Positions 7,965 to 15,473 of a stretch of DNA of 64,000 nt are shown piece after piece. Location: contig DAIDEE010000061.1 of assembly GCA_027308685.1 (NCBI GenBank), positions 62,001-126,000 of the forward strand, in the 5' to 3' direction. The notes beneath the pieces are model-generated. The model searched no databases, had not been told where the DNA came from, and was given only the letters and a program-made list of their open reading frames with translations. Source of the stretch: Acidocella sp. GTDB lineage: Bacteria; Pseudomonadota; Alphaproteobacteria; Acetobacterales; Acetobacteraceae. Both the position numbers and the translations under genes were made by a program. The stretch's first letter is position 1, and each line of letters starts with the position of its first letter.

Positions 7965-8357
7965 ATGACATCCACGAGCAAATTATTTGGCCTGGCAACC
8001 GGCGTTCTGATGCTAGCCGGCGCCAGCGCCGCCCATGCGGCAGGCGATGCCGCCAAGGGCGCCGGCGTTTTTCAAAGCCAGTGCGCGATGTGCCATGGCG
8101 TGACAGTCGGTGCCAATGGCATCGGGCCATCGCTTGCCGGGGTTTATGGCAAGCCCGCCGCAAGTGTGGCGGCTGGCTACGAGTACTCACCGGCGCTGAA
8201 GGGTGCGAATCTGACTTGGAACGATGCGTCTCTGGATAAATTCCTCGCGGCCCCGCAAAGCGCGGTCCCGGGCACTAAAATGCCTTACGCCGGGCTGCCG
8301 GATGCGGCTGACCGCGCCGACGTGATTGCTTACCTGGCCACACTTACAGGTAAATAA
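7965..8357 (+). CDS. Periplasmic class I c-type cytochrome
   Basis: A 130-residue protein with a cleavable signal peptide (cleavage near AHAA, residue 26). It has one heme-binding motif CAMCH near residues 40-44 and a distal Met in GTKMPYAGL near residue 106. The NGIGPSLAGVYGKPA segment and C-terminal ADRADVIAYLATL helix are those of mitochondrial-type cytochrome c/c2 proteins. It should carry single electrons in the periplasm. It starts 23 bases after the cytochrome-porin gene, behind an AGGGAA ribosome site, and is almost certainly cotranscribed with it. This makes it the likely electron acceptor or donor of the outer-membrane cytochrome. Confidence 0.92.
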   Translation: MTSTSKLFGLATGVLMLAGASAAHAAGDAAKGAGVFQSQCAMCHGVTVGANGIGPSLAGVYGKPAASVAAGYEYSPALKGANLTWNDASLDKFLAAPQSAVPGTKMPYAGLPDAADRADVIAYLATLTGK

Positions 8358-8372
8358 TCAGCTCCATTAAAG

Positions 8373-8399
8373 CCGGGGCGCTTAGCGTCCCGGTTTTTT
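8373..8399 (+). terminator. Rho-independent terminator after the cytochrome pair
   Basis: CCGGGGCGC-TTA-GCGTCCCGG forms a nine-pair stem (one G-T) followed directly by TTTTTTA. It lies 16 bases after the cytochrome c stop and reaches the last codon of the convergent flavoprotein gene. It may work in both directions, though the opposite strand has only a short T run. Confidence 0.88.
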
Positions 8400-9813
8400 A
8401 TGGCCCCGGCAGCATTTTACCGGGATTTAACAGGCCCATGGGGTCAAATATTTTTTTCAGCGCCCGCATCATATCCAATTCCACCGCTGATTTGTGCATG
8501 GCCATGCCTTCAATGCGCATTTGCCCAATGCCATGCTCAGCGCTGAAACTTCCGGCAAACGTCATCGCCAGATTTTCCACGGCGGCGGTGATCGCATTTT
8601 TCTGGGACGCGATATCAGCCAAACTGCGCCCCGCCGGCGGGCGCACATTCACATGCAGATTACCATCGCCGAGATGTCCGAAAATATTCAACCGCAAGCC
8701 GGCAAACCGCTGTGCGATCAGGGTTTCAACGGCAGCGACCACCGCAGGAATATCAGCAATCGGCACCGAAATATCGTGCTTCACCGAGCCACCTGCCGCT
8801 AACTCGCCGTCAGAGAGGGTCTCGCGGATCCGCCACAAATCTGCCCGCTCGCGCTCCGACTGCGCGACCACCGCATCGCTGGCGGTCCCGTCTTCCAGCA
8901 AAGGCTCCAGGGCGGAAGCCAATAGTTCCTCAACCGCCAGGCCAGGTGTCGGGGTGGTGATTTCCACCAGCACATAATTAGCCGCGGTAAATGGTAACCG
9001 CAGCGTCGGGGCGTGCGCCAAGCCCACCGCCATCGCATTTGCGGTGATAAACTCGCAGGCTGTGAGAGACTGGCCTGCCTTAGCCTGTACTGTTTTGAAA
9101 ACCCCCACGGCCGCGTAAATATTGGAAACCCCCACCATTGCGGTGGCGTGCGCGGTGGCCGCCGGATGCAAGCGAAGCACCGCCGCCGTGACGATGCCAA
9201 GCAAGCCTTCGCCACCGATGAACAGCTGCTTAAGGTCAAAGCCGGTGTTGTCTTTGCGAAGCACCCTCAGACCATTCCAAATTCGGCCATCAGCCAGCAC
9301 CACTTCTAAACCCAACACCTGAGCGCGCATCGAGCCATAGGCCAACACCTGAATCCCGCCGGCGTTGGTGGAAATCGCGCCGCCGATCTGCGCTGTGCCC
9401 TCAGCGGCAAGACTAACCGGGAACAACCGCCCTGCCTCCACCGCCGCCTCCTGTACCTCCTGCAAGGTAACGCCAGCTTCCACAGTTATGGTATCGCCTG
9501 TCGCATCGAGGGCGCGGATTTTGTTCATTCGGCGCAGATTCACAATAATTTGCGGTGCCCCCGCCACCGGCACACCGCCCGCTACCAGCCCGGTATTACC
9601 GCCTTGCGGCACAATTTTAACCCCTGCGGCCGCTGCCAAACGCAAGGTGGCGGCCACCTGATCTGTGGTTTCAGGTAGTACCACACATACCGCCTTATGG
9701 TGATGTAGCCGCCGCCAGTCGGTCTCAAACGGCGTTGTATCCGGCGTGTCGGCAATCACTGCCTTGTCGCCCAGCGTGCTGCGCAACTGGTTGATCAGAT
9801 CCTTCATAGCCAT
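8398..9813 (-). CDS. FAD-binding oxidoreductase, D-2-hydroxyglutarate dehydrogenase-like
   Basis: A 471-residue flavoprotein of the GlcD/D2HGDH/D-lactate dehydrogenase family. The N-terminal FAD domain has VPQGGNTGLVAGG (the P-x-G-x-x-T-G/S loop), then GGAISTNAGG. The C-terminal half has HLGDGNLHVNV, and SAEHGIGQ near the end, the His/Glu metal-binding residues typical of D-2-hydroxyacid dehydrogenases. It should oxidise a D-2-hydroxyacid to the 2-oxoacid and pass electrons to a quinone or ETF. The hydroxyglutarate assignment rests mostly on the divergent neighbour at 9885, a transhydrogenase that makes D-2-hydroxyglutarate. D-lactate or glycolate remain possible. Starts ATG 9813 and ATG 9807 are both plausible. 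Confidence 0.85.
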   Translation of the reverse strand: MAMKDLINQLRSTLGDKAVIADTPDTTPFETDWRRLHHHKAVCVVLPETTDQVAATLRLAAAAGVKIVPQGGNTGLVAGGVPVAGAPQIIVNLRRMNKIRALDATGDTITVEAGVTLQEVQEAAVEAGRLFPVSLAAEGTAQIGGAISTNAGGIQVLAYGSMRAQVLGLEVVLADGRIWNGLRVLRKDNTGFDLKQLFIGGEGLLGIVTAAVLRLHPAATAHATAMVGVSNIYAAVGVFKTVQAKAGQSLTACEFITANAMAVGLAHAPTLRLPFTAANYVLVEITTPTPGLAVEELLASALEPLLEDGTASDAVVAQSERERADLWRIRETLSDGELAAGGSVKHDISVPIADIPAVVAAVETLIAQRFAGLRLNIFGHLGDGNLHVNVRPPAGRSLADIASQKNAITAAVENLAMTFAGSFSAEHGIGQMRIEGMAMHKSAVELDMMRALKKIFDPMGLLNPGKMLPGP

Positions 9814-9884
9814 TTAACCTTCGCAAAGATTGACCTTCTCGCATGACTGAATAATGAAAGCGGAAGTATCAAAGGACAACATCA

Positions 9885-11159
9885 ATGCCAGAATTTGAAA
9901 GCATTTTTACGCTCGAAGCAACCCAATTAAAATTTGGCGACGGCAGCGCTGAAGAATTGGGCTGGGAACTAAAGCGGCTTGGCCTGACCAGCGTGATATT
10001 GGTGACCGACCCGGCGTTGCATGCTTGGGGGCTGGTTGAGCGCATCGAAGCCATCATCGCCAAGGCCGGGGTAAAGTTTGCCCGATTCGAGGATATTCGG
10101 GTTGAGCCGACACTAGAGTCTCTCAACAAGGCGGTCGATTTTTGCGCTCAGCATCGGGCGGAGGGGTTTGTGGCACTGGGCGGCGGCTCAACCATCGACA
10201 CCGCCAAAATCATGAATTTGATCGCGGTGCATGGCGGCGCGATTATGGATTATGTGAACCCACCAATCGGCGGTGGCAAAAAGCCCCCCTCACCGCTGAT
10301 GCCGCTGATTTGTTTGCCCACCACTTCGGGGTCCGGGTCGGAGGCCACCACCGTGGCGATACTCGATATCCCCGAACTGCATGTGAAAACCGGCATTTCA
10401 CACCGCTATATGCGGCCGACTTTGGCGATTGTGGACCCTGACCTGGCGCGGTCCACCCCTGGCGGCGTAACCGCTTCGGCGGGGCTGGATGTGCTTTGCC
10501 ACGCCATTGAGAGCTATATTTCCAAACCTTACAACGAACGCCCGAAACCAGCCTCACCTGATGAGCGCCCGCCCTACCAGGGCTCGAACCCGGTGGCGGA
10601 TATCTGGTCGCTGAAAGCCATCGAGTTTGCCGGGCAGTTTTTGGCGCGCGCGGTGGCGGATGGTGATGATACCGAGGCGCGCGGCACCATGATGCTGGGG
10701 GCCACGATGGCGGGAATCGGGTTTGGCACTGCGGGCGTGCATATTCCCCATTCCATCGCCTACCCGATCGCGGGGATGAAACATGTATTTCACGCGCAAG
10801 GGTACGCGCGCAATTATGGCTTTGTGCCCCATGGGTATTCGGTAATTGTTAGTTCGCCGGCGGCGTTTCGTTATACTTATGACGCAGCGCCCGCCAAGCA
10901 TATACAGGCGGCAGAATTATTGCGGGGGCACAAAATTATAAATCCCGATGCCGAAAGCCTGCCAAGCGCGTTGATTGATATGATGAAAGCGATTGGAGCG
11001 CCCTCGGGAATTGCCGAACTTGGTTATGGCGAGGCCGATTTTCCGGAGATCATCGCAGGGGCATTGAAGCAACAGCGGTTGCTGGCAGGGGCACCCAAGG
11101 CGGTGAACGCGAAGGTGTTGGAGACGATACTGGCAGAGTCGCTTTACAACTGGAAATAA
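9885..11159 (+). CDS. Hydroxyacid-oxoacid transhydrogenase, iron-containing ADH family
   Basis: A 424-residue group III (iron-dependent) alcohol dehydrogenase. The nucleotide site GGGSTIDTAK lies near residue 100, and metal ligands are in DVLCHAIESY and GVHIPHSIAYPI. The stretch RPPYQGSNPVADIWSL, the long insert before it and IGFGTAGVHIPH closely resemble animal ADHFE1. That enzyme transfers hydride from 4-hydroxybutyrate to 2-oxoglutarate, giving succinate semialdehyde and D-2-hydroxyglutarate. The resemblance is judged from memory of the ADHFE1 sequence. An AAAGGA lies 8 bases before the ATG. It is divergent from the FAD oxidase at 8398 with 71 bases between, suggesting shared control. Confidence 0.85.
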   Translation: MPEFESIFTLEATQLKFGDGSAEELGWELKRLGLTSVILVTDPALHAWGLVERIEAIIAKAGVKFARFEDIRVEPTLESLNKAVDFCAQHRAEGFVALGGGSTIDTAKIMNLIAVHGGAIMDYVNPPIGGGKKPPSPLMPLICLPTTSGSGSEATTVAILDIPELHVKTGISHRYMRPTLAIVDPDLARSTPGGVTASAGLDVLCHAIESYISKPYNERPKPASPDERPPYQGSNPVADIWSLKAIEFAGQFLARAVADGDDTEARGTMMLGATMAGIGFGTAGVHIPHSIAYPIAGMKHVFHAQGYARNYGFVPHGYSVIVSSPAAFRYTYDAAPAKHIQAAELLRGHKIINPDAESLPSALIDMMKAIGAPSGIAELGYGEADFPEIIAGALKQQRLLAGAPKAVNAKVLETILAESLYNWK

Positions 11160-11171
11160 CACCAGGTTAGC

Positions 11172-11191
11172 AATGTGACACGTGTCACATT
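11172..11191. promoter_or_regulatory. Perfect 20-bp palindrome, CRP-site-like
   Basis: AATGTGACAC followed by its exact reverse complement. The core TGTGA-N6-TCACA is the textbook CRP/FNR-superfamily site. It lies 12 bases after the transhydrogenase stop and between convergent genes, so it is not in an ordinary promoter position. As RNA it would fold into a hairpin followed by a short U run, so it could also be a terminator. Confidence 0.5.
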
Positions 11192-11224
11192 TTGCTTGTA
11201 AGTTATTGGCGTAATTAAGAAATT

Positions 11225-11259
11225 CGGGAATCAACTAACTGAAAGTTAGAAGATTCCCG
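11225..11259. repeat. Nested inverted repeat between convergent genes
   Basis: CGGGAATC (11225-11232) pairs with GATTCCCG (11252-11259), and CTAACT (11235-11240) pairs with AGTTAG (11244-11249). Symmetric AA/AA internal loops and a GAA loop remain. The right arm continues into a degenerate REP-like copy (TTCCCG-TTTG-CGTGGGAA, to about 11272). Probably transcription-terminating or REP-related. Confidence 0.55.
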
Positions 11260-11312
11260 TTTGCGTGGGAAAGCCGAGGGGAGCCGCGGGAATAACAGCC
11301 GAGAGGGGTAAT

Positions 11313-12056
11313 TCAGCCTTTCCCCAGCTTCTTCGCCAGCGCTTCCTCGGCCGTGGCGACACCGCCATGGGCGGCAGACCATTTCATCGGATCTTCCAGA
11401 AATTTACGCACGCCGGCCAACGCGCTGTCGGAAAAATACGGCCGGTCCTTGGCGGCTTCCAGCACATCCCACCAGGTGCACAAATGATGCAGCTCGATGT
11501 CCATTTTCTTCAGTGTCTCGAAGCTGCCGGGGAACACGCCGTAGAAAAACACCACGAAGGTATGGTTACAAATGGCGCCGGCGTCGCGCAGCGCCTTGGC
11601 GAAGGCAATTTTCGAGCCGCCATCGGTGGTGAGGTCTTCCACCAGTAACGTGTTCAGCCCTTCTGGCACATCGCCCTCGATCAAGGCGTTTTTGCCGAAG
11701 CCCTTGGGCTGTTTGCGCACATAGGCCATCGGCGCGCTCATGCGCTCGGCGATCCAGGCCGCGAATGGTATCCCGGCAGTCTCACCCCCGGCGACTGCCT
11801 GAATGGCCTCATAGCCGATGTGGCGGGAGATTTTCTCGACCGCGAGGTCGCAGATTTTGGCCCGCGCCCGGGGGAAATAGATGATCTTGCGGCAATCGAT
11901 ATAGACTGGGGATTTCCAGCCAGAGGTGAGTGTATAAGGCTCCTCGGGCCGGAAGTTCACCGCCTTAATCTCCAGCAGCAGCCGAGCGGCGGTCAGCGCG
12001 GCGTCGCGGTCCCAGTCGCTTGCCCAGTCAATTTTCGCCGCAATCCGTCCGCTCAT
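11313..12056 (-). CDS. pyrE: Orotate phosphoribosyltransferase
   Basis: A 247-residue cytosolic enzyme of pyrimidine synthesis that joins orotate and PRPP to give OMP. The PRPP-binding motif appears as TLLVEDLTTDGGSK near residue 138, and AYVRKQPKGFGK supplies the conserved catalytic lysines. The N-terminal FRPEEPYTLTSGWKSPVYIDCR is the orotate-binding region. It is longer than the 210-230 residues common in proteobacteria, with extra C-terminal sequence (WWDVLEAAKDRPYF onward) seen in several alphaproteobacterial forms. It is divergent from icd and convergent with the transhydrogenase gene. Confidence 0.94.
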   Translation of the reverse strand: MSGRIAAKIDWASDWDRDAALTAARLLLEIKAVNFRPEEPYTLTSGWKSPVYIDCRKIIYFPRARAKICDLAVEKISRHIGYEAIQAVAGGETAGIPFAAWIAERMSAPMAYVRKQPKGFGKNALIEGDVPEGLNTLLVEDLTTDGGSKIAFAKALRDAGAICNHTFVVFFYGVFPGSFETLKKMDIELHHLCTWWDVLEAAKDRPYFSDSALAGVRKFLEDPMKWSAAHGGVATAEEALAKKLGKG

Positions 12057-12199
12057 TGAAAGCCCCCTTGGTTGAAGCGGTTTTCTATCGCGCCCGGCGC
12101 ATGGCGTCCATGCGGGGTTAGCCGGGGTTAACGCGCGCGTCAGGGTTGTCGGGCCGGGCGATGATGATTAGGGAATGACTATAACTCAGGAGCTGAAAT

Positions 12200-13414
12200 A
12201 TGGCCAAAATCAAGGTAAAGACGCCGGTTGTTGAAATGGACGGGGACGAGATGACCCGCATCATCTGGGGGTTTATCAAGGAAAAGCTGATCCTCCCCTA
12301 CCTCGACATCGACCTGAAGTATTTTGACCTCGGGATCGAGTACCGAGATGAGACCAACGACCAGGTGACCCTGGATGCGGCCTATGCCACCAAGCAATAT
12401 GGTGTTGGCGTGAAATGCGCGACCATTACACCTGATGAGGCGCGGGTTAAGGAATTCAACCTTAAAAAGATGTGGCGCAGCCCGAACGGCACGATTCGCA
12501 ATGTGCTCGACGGCACCATTTTCCGTGAGCCGATTATTTGCAAAAACGTGCCGCGCTTGGTGCCGCACTGGTCCGAGCCGATTGTGATCGGGCGGCATGC
12601 TTATGGCGATATCTACCGCGCCACCGAGACCAAAATTCCCGGCCCTGGTTTGGTGCAATTAACCTATCATCCGGCTGACGGCAGCGCGCCGATGCTGATG
12701 GATGTGCATGATTTCAAAGGCCCCGGCGTCGCGATGGGGATGCATAATACGCTGGCTTCCATTCAGGGATTTGCCCGCGCCAGTTTGAACTATGGTTTGA
12801 TGCGCAAATATCCGGTGTATCTCTCCACCAAAAATACCATCCTGAAAGCCTATGACGGCATGTTCAAGGATGCGTTTCAGGAGATTTACGATACCGAGTT
12901 TAAGGACAAATACGAAGCCGAAGGCCTGACCTACGAGCATCGTCTGATCGACGACATGGTGGCGAGTGCGCTGAAGTGGAATGGCGGGTATTTGTGGGCC
13001 TGTAAGAATTATGATGGCGACGTGGAGAGCGACATTGTGGCGCAGGGTTTCGGCAGCTTGGGTCTGATGACCTCGGTGCTGCTGAGCCCGGATGGCAAGA
13101 CGGTGGAAAGCGAGGCGGCGCACGGCACCGTGACGCGGCATTATCGCGACCACCAGAAGGGCAAGCCGACCAGCACCAACCCGATCGCCAGCATTTTTGC
13201 CTGGACCCGTGGGCTGATTTACCGCGGACAGTTTGATGGCACACCGGATGTTGTGACGTTTGCCGAAACATTGGAGCGGGTGTGCGTGGAGACGGTGGAA
13301 TCCGGTTTCATGACGAAGGATCTGGCACTGCTGATCAGCAAGAGCGCACCCTGGCTGAATACCCAGGACTTCCTCGATAAAATCGATAGCAATTTACAAA
13401 TTGCGATGAAGTAA
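12200..13414 (+). CDS. icd: NADP-dependent isocitrate dehydrogenase (eukaryote-type)
   Basis: A 404-residue TCA-cycle enzyme that oxidatively decarboxylates isocitrate to 2-oxoglutarate and makes NADPH. The N-terminus [17 protein letters not shown] and the substrate loop [19 protein letters not shown] (Ser-Asn-Gly-Thr) mark the homodimeric subfamily found in eukaryotes and many alphaproteobacteria, not the E. coli type. The C-terminal [13 protein letters not shown] motif is present. Length is normal. CAGGAG lies 7 bases before the ATG. A GC-rich hairpin follows the stop. Confidence 0.97.
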   Translation: MAKIKVKTPVVEMDGDEMTRIIWGFIKEKLILPYLDIDLKYFDLGIEYRDETNDQVTLDAAYATKQYGVGVKCATITPDEARVKEFNLKKMWRSPNGTIRNVLDGTIFREPIICKNVPRLVPHWSEPIVIGRHAYGDIYRATETKIPGPGLVQLTYHPADGSAPMLMDVHDFKGPGVAMGMHNTLASIQGFARASLNYGLMRKYPVYLSTKNTILKAYDGMFKDAFQEIYDTEFKDKYEAEGLTYEHRLIDDMVASALKWNGGYLWACKNYDGDVESDIVAQGFGSLGLMTSVLLSPDGKTVESEAAHGTVTRHYRDHQKGKPTSTNPIASIFAWTRGLIYRGQFDGTPDVVTFAETLERVCVETVESGFMTKDLALLISKSAPWLNTQDFLDKIDSNLQIAMK

Positions 13415-13426
13415 ACGATGCGAAGA

Positions 13427-13459
13427 CATGCCGGTTCCCTCGAGGCGGGGACCGGCATG
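13427..13459 (+). terminator. Hairpin after icd
   Basis: CATGCCGGT-CCC arms pair across a TCGAGGC loop (CATGCCGGTTCCC and GGGGACCGGCATG). The stem of about 12 pairs lies 13 bases after the icd stop. The following bases (ATTTGCG) give only a weak U run, so it may act as a processing or stability element rather than a strong terminator. Confidence 0.6.
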
Positions 13460-13571
13460 ATTTGCGTATGTTCCATGGCTTTCATGGCCGTGATGATACT
13501 GGGTAGGCTGTAGAGACGGGTTCAGACATTAAGGCGAGCCTTAAAATGGTTCGCCTTGATGTTATCGCGCG

Positions 13572-13880
13572 TTAGTCGTTACCAGAGTCGATCGAATTTT
13601 CCAGAACCGCCCCGGATTGCGCGTCAATTCCGACCTCATGAACGATATTGGCTGAGGTTTTGACATCGAACGAATAGCGCAGCGATGAGCCGCCCTTCTC
13701 ATGTTCGAGCTCGGTATCGACGATTGTACCCGGCTGGGCCGAAAGCGCGATTGTTTGAGCCTGTGCCAGGGAAATTTTGGCATCCTTGGCGAGAGATTCA
13801 CCATTGTATGCAAAGGCTGGCAGGCTGGAAGCCACCAGACCCGAGATACAAAGGGCGGCGAGGGTTGGTGAGAATTTCAT
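13572..13880 (-). CDS. Periplasmic PepSY-domain protein
   Basis: A 102-residue protein. It has a signal peptide (about residues 1-24, ending SLPAFA), then a single PepSY domain: KISLAQAQTIALSAQPGTIVDTELE, then RYSFDVKTSANIVHEVGIDAQSG, the S-x-x-x-A-x-x-I-A and Y-x-F-x-V-x-x-x-x-x-x-E-V-x-V-D-A-x-x-G pattern. PepSY proteins are thought to restrain peptidases or bind metals in the periplasm; no partner is visible here. The ATG at 13880 is preceded by AAAGGA. That ribosome site lies inside a perfect hairpin (13886-13918), so translation may be controlled. Confidence 0.85.
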   Translation of the reverse strand: MKFSPTLAALCISGLVASSLPAFAYNGESLAKDAKISLAQAQTIALSAQPGTIVDTELEHEKGGSSLRYSFDVKTSANIVHEVGIDAQSGAVLENSIDSGND

Positions 13881-13885
13881 AATCA

Positions 13886-13918
13886 AAAGTCCTTTTGTTG
13901 TTGCTACAAAAGGACTTT
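13886..13918 (-). promoter_or_regulatory. 13-bp perfect hairpin enclosing the PepSY ribosome site
   Basis: Arms AAAGTCCTTTTGT (13886-13898) and ACAAAAGGACTTT (13906-13918) are exact complements with a 7-base loop. On the transcript the 3' arm contains the AAAGGA Shine-Dalgarno of the PepSY gene, ending 9 bases before its ATG. The folded state would block ribosome entry. Confidence 0.6.
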
Positions 13919-13973
13919 CACATAAGGCACTGTACCCGGCTTTGGCCGGAGCTGTACGGTTTTTTAACCCGTG

Positions 13974-15464
13974 TTATTTGGCCGCCGCAGGCGCCTGCGG
14001 GTATGTGCCTTCCCAACCGCCGCCCAGGGCCTGATAAAGCGTGACCAGGTCTGTTGAGACCTTGGCGACTGAACTTGCCTCAGCCTGCTGGGCACCAAGA
14101 TAGCTTTGTTGAGCGGTTAGTACGGTTAAATAATCGGCCAGGCCTTGGCGATATTGTTCCTCAGCCAGGTCCATCGCGAGGCGGCTTTGCTTGGTCTCAA
14201 TCACCAATTGATCCAGAGTGGCGTGCTCCTGATTATAAGTCACCAGAGCAACATCAACCTGGTAAAACGCCGTCAGCACGGTTTTGGCGTAGTTCAGGGC
14301 GGCTTCCTGTTGCTGGGCCTTGCGCAGATGCAACTGCCCCATCAACTGGCCGCCCTCAAACAGCGGAATGCTGATCTCGGGGCCGACCGCATAGGTGATG
14401 GCCTTGAACTCATTGAGGTTTTTAAGCTGCAAAGCCTGCAAGCTGACCGAACCTGAGAGTGAGATGTCGGGGAAAAAGCTGGCAACAGCGACACCGGTTT
14501 CAGCGGTGGCTTCATGCAAGGCGGCTTCAGCCTCACGCACATCGGGGCGGCGACGCAATAAATCTGAGGGCAGACCTACCGGCACCACGGGCGGGGCCAG
14601 CGGGACGGCTTCAGGATTGGTGAGGTCGGCCGGCAGTGCGACCGGTGTGACGCCGAGCAGCAAGCCGATCTGACCGATTAGCGTATCGCGCTGGGTGGTG
14701 AGGGTGGGAATCTGGCTGGCGATTTGCGCCTGGGCGGCGCGGGCGTTGGCGACATCGAGCGCGGTGGTCAAACCGGCTTGTTCGCGCTCATTGGTGAGTT
14801 TTACGAGCTGGTTGGCTGAATCGAGGTTCTTTTGAGTGATGGTCAGCACCGTCTCGGCACCGCGCAACTGAATATAGGCGCTGGCAACCTGGGCCTCGAC
14901 GTTCAATAGCGCGGCCCGGCGGGCTTCCTCCGATGATTTCGCGGCGGCGACGGCGGCTTCAACCGCGCGGCGGTTTTTGCCCCATAGATCGAGGTCGAAC
15001 ATCGATTGCAGCCCGTACTGGTAAAGGTCGAGCGGCACGATACCGCCACCTGCCAGGCCACTATTGGCGCCGGAACCGAAGGCATTGAAAATACCTTCCT
15101 TGCTGGGGGCCTCTCGGGTGTAGGAACCGTTGCCGTTGAGGCTGGGGAACAGTGGCGCTCCGGTGATTTGCGCCTGGGCCTGCGCCTCCAACAGATGCTG
15201 GGTGGCAATTTGCAGATCGAGGTTGCCTGCCACAGCCTCGGTTTCGAGCTTGGTCAGCATGGGGTCGTTAAAACTTTCCCACCATTTGGGGTCCACCGCA
15301 TCGCCGGAGACATAGGGCGTGGTTTCGGCGGCGGGCTGGTCCTGGATGTAAGCGGGTGGCACAGCGGCATGGGGCTTGGTGAAGTTTGGGCCGACTTCGC
15401 AACCGCTCAAAGTGGTGCTGAAGAGGCAGGCAACCAATAGCCGAGACTTAAGGGAGGTGACCAA
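13974..15464 (-). CDS. Outer membrane efflux lipoprotein (OprM/NodT family)
   Basis: A 496-residue TolC-like channel. The N-terminal signal ends in lipobox LSGC near residue 22, followed by EVGPNFTKP, the standard start of NodT/OprM proteins (C-x-V-G-P-x-Y/F). Two outer-membrane efflux repeats follow, with LTNEREQAGLTTALDVANARAA and EEQYRQGLADYLTVLTAQQSYL as the paired coiled-coil segments. It forms the outer-membrane exit duct of the pump encoded just upstream: it begins 9 bases after the emrB gene, so one operon emrA-emrB-oprM is likely. The family usually has 460-500 residues. Confidence 0.94.
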   Translation of the reverse strand: MVTSLKSRLLVACLFSTTLSGCEVGPNFTKPHAAVPPAYIQDQPAAETTPYVSGDAVDPKWWESFNDPMLTKLETEAVAGNLDLQIATQHLLEAQAQAQITGAPLFPSLNGNGSYTREAPSKEGIFNAFGSGANSGLAGGGIVPLDLYQYGLQSMFDLDLWGKNRRAVEAAVAAAKSSEEARRAALLNVEAQVASAYIQLRGAETVLTITQKNLDSANQLVKLTNEREQAGLTTALDVANARAAQAQIASQIPTLTTQRDTLIGQIGLLLGVTPVALPADLTNPEAVPLAPPVVPVGLPSDLLRRRPDVREAEAALHEATAETGVAVASFFPDISLSGSVSLQALQLKNLNEFKAITYAVGPEISIPLFEGGQLMGQLHLRKAQQQEAALNYAKTVLTAFYQVDVALVTYNQEHATLDQLVIETKQSRLAMDLAEEQYRQGLADYLTVLTAQQSYLGAQQAEASSVAKVSTDLVTLYQALGGGWEGTYPQAPAAAK

Positions 15465-15473
15465 TAAAAGCTC

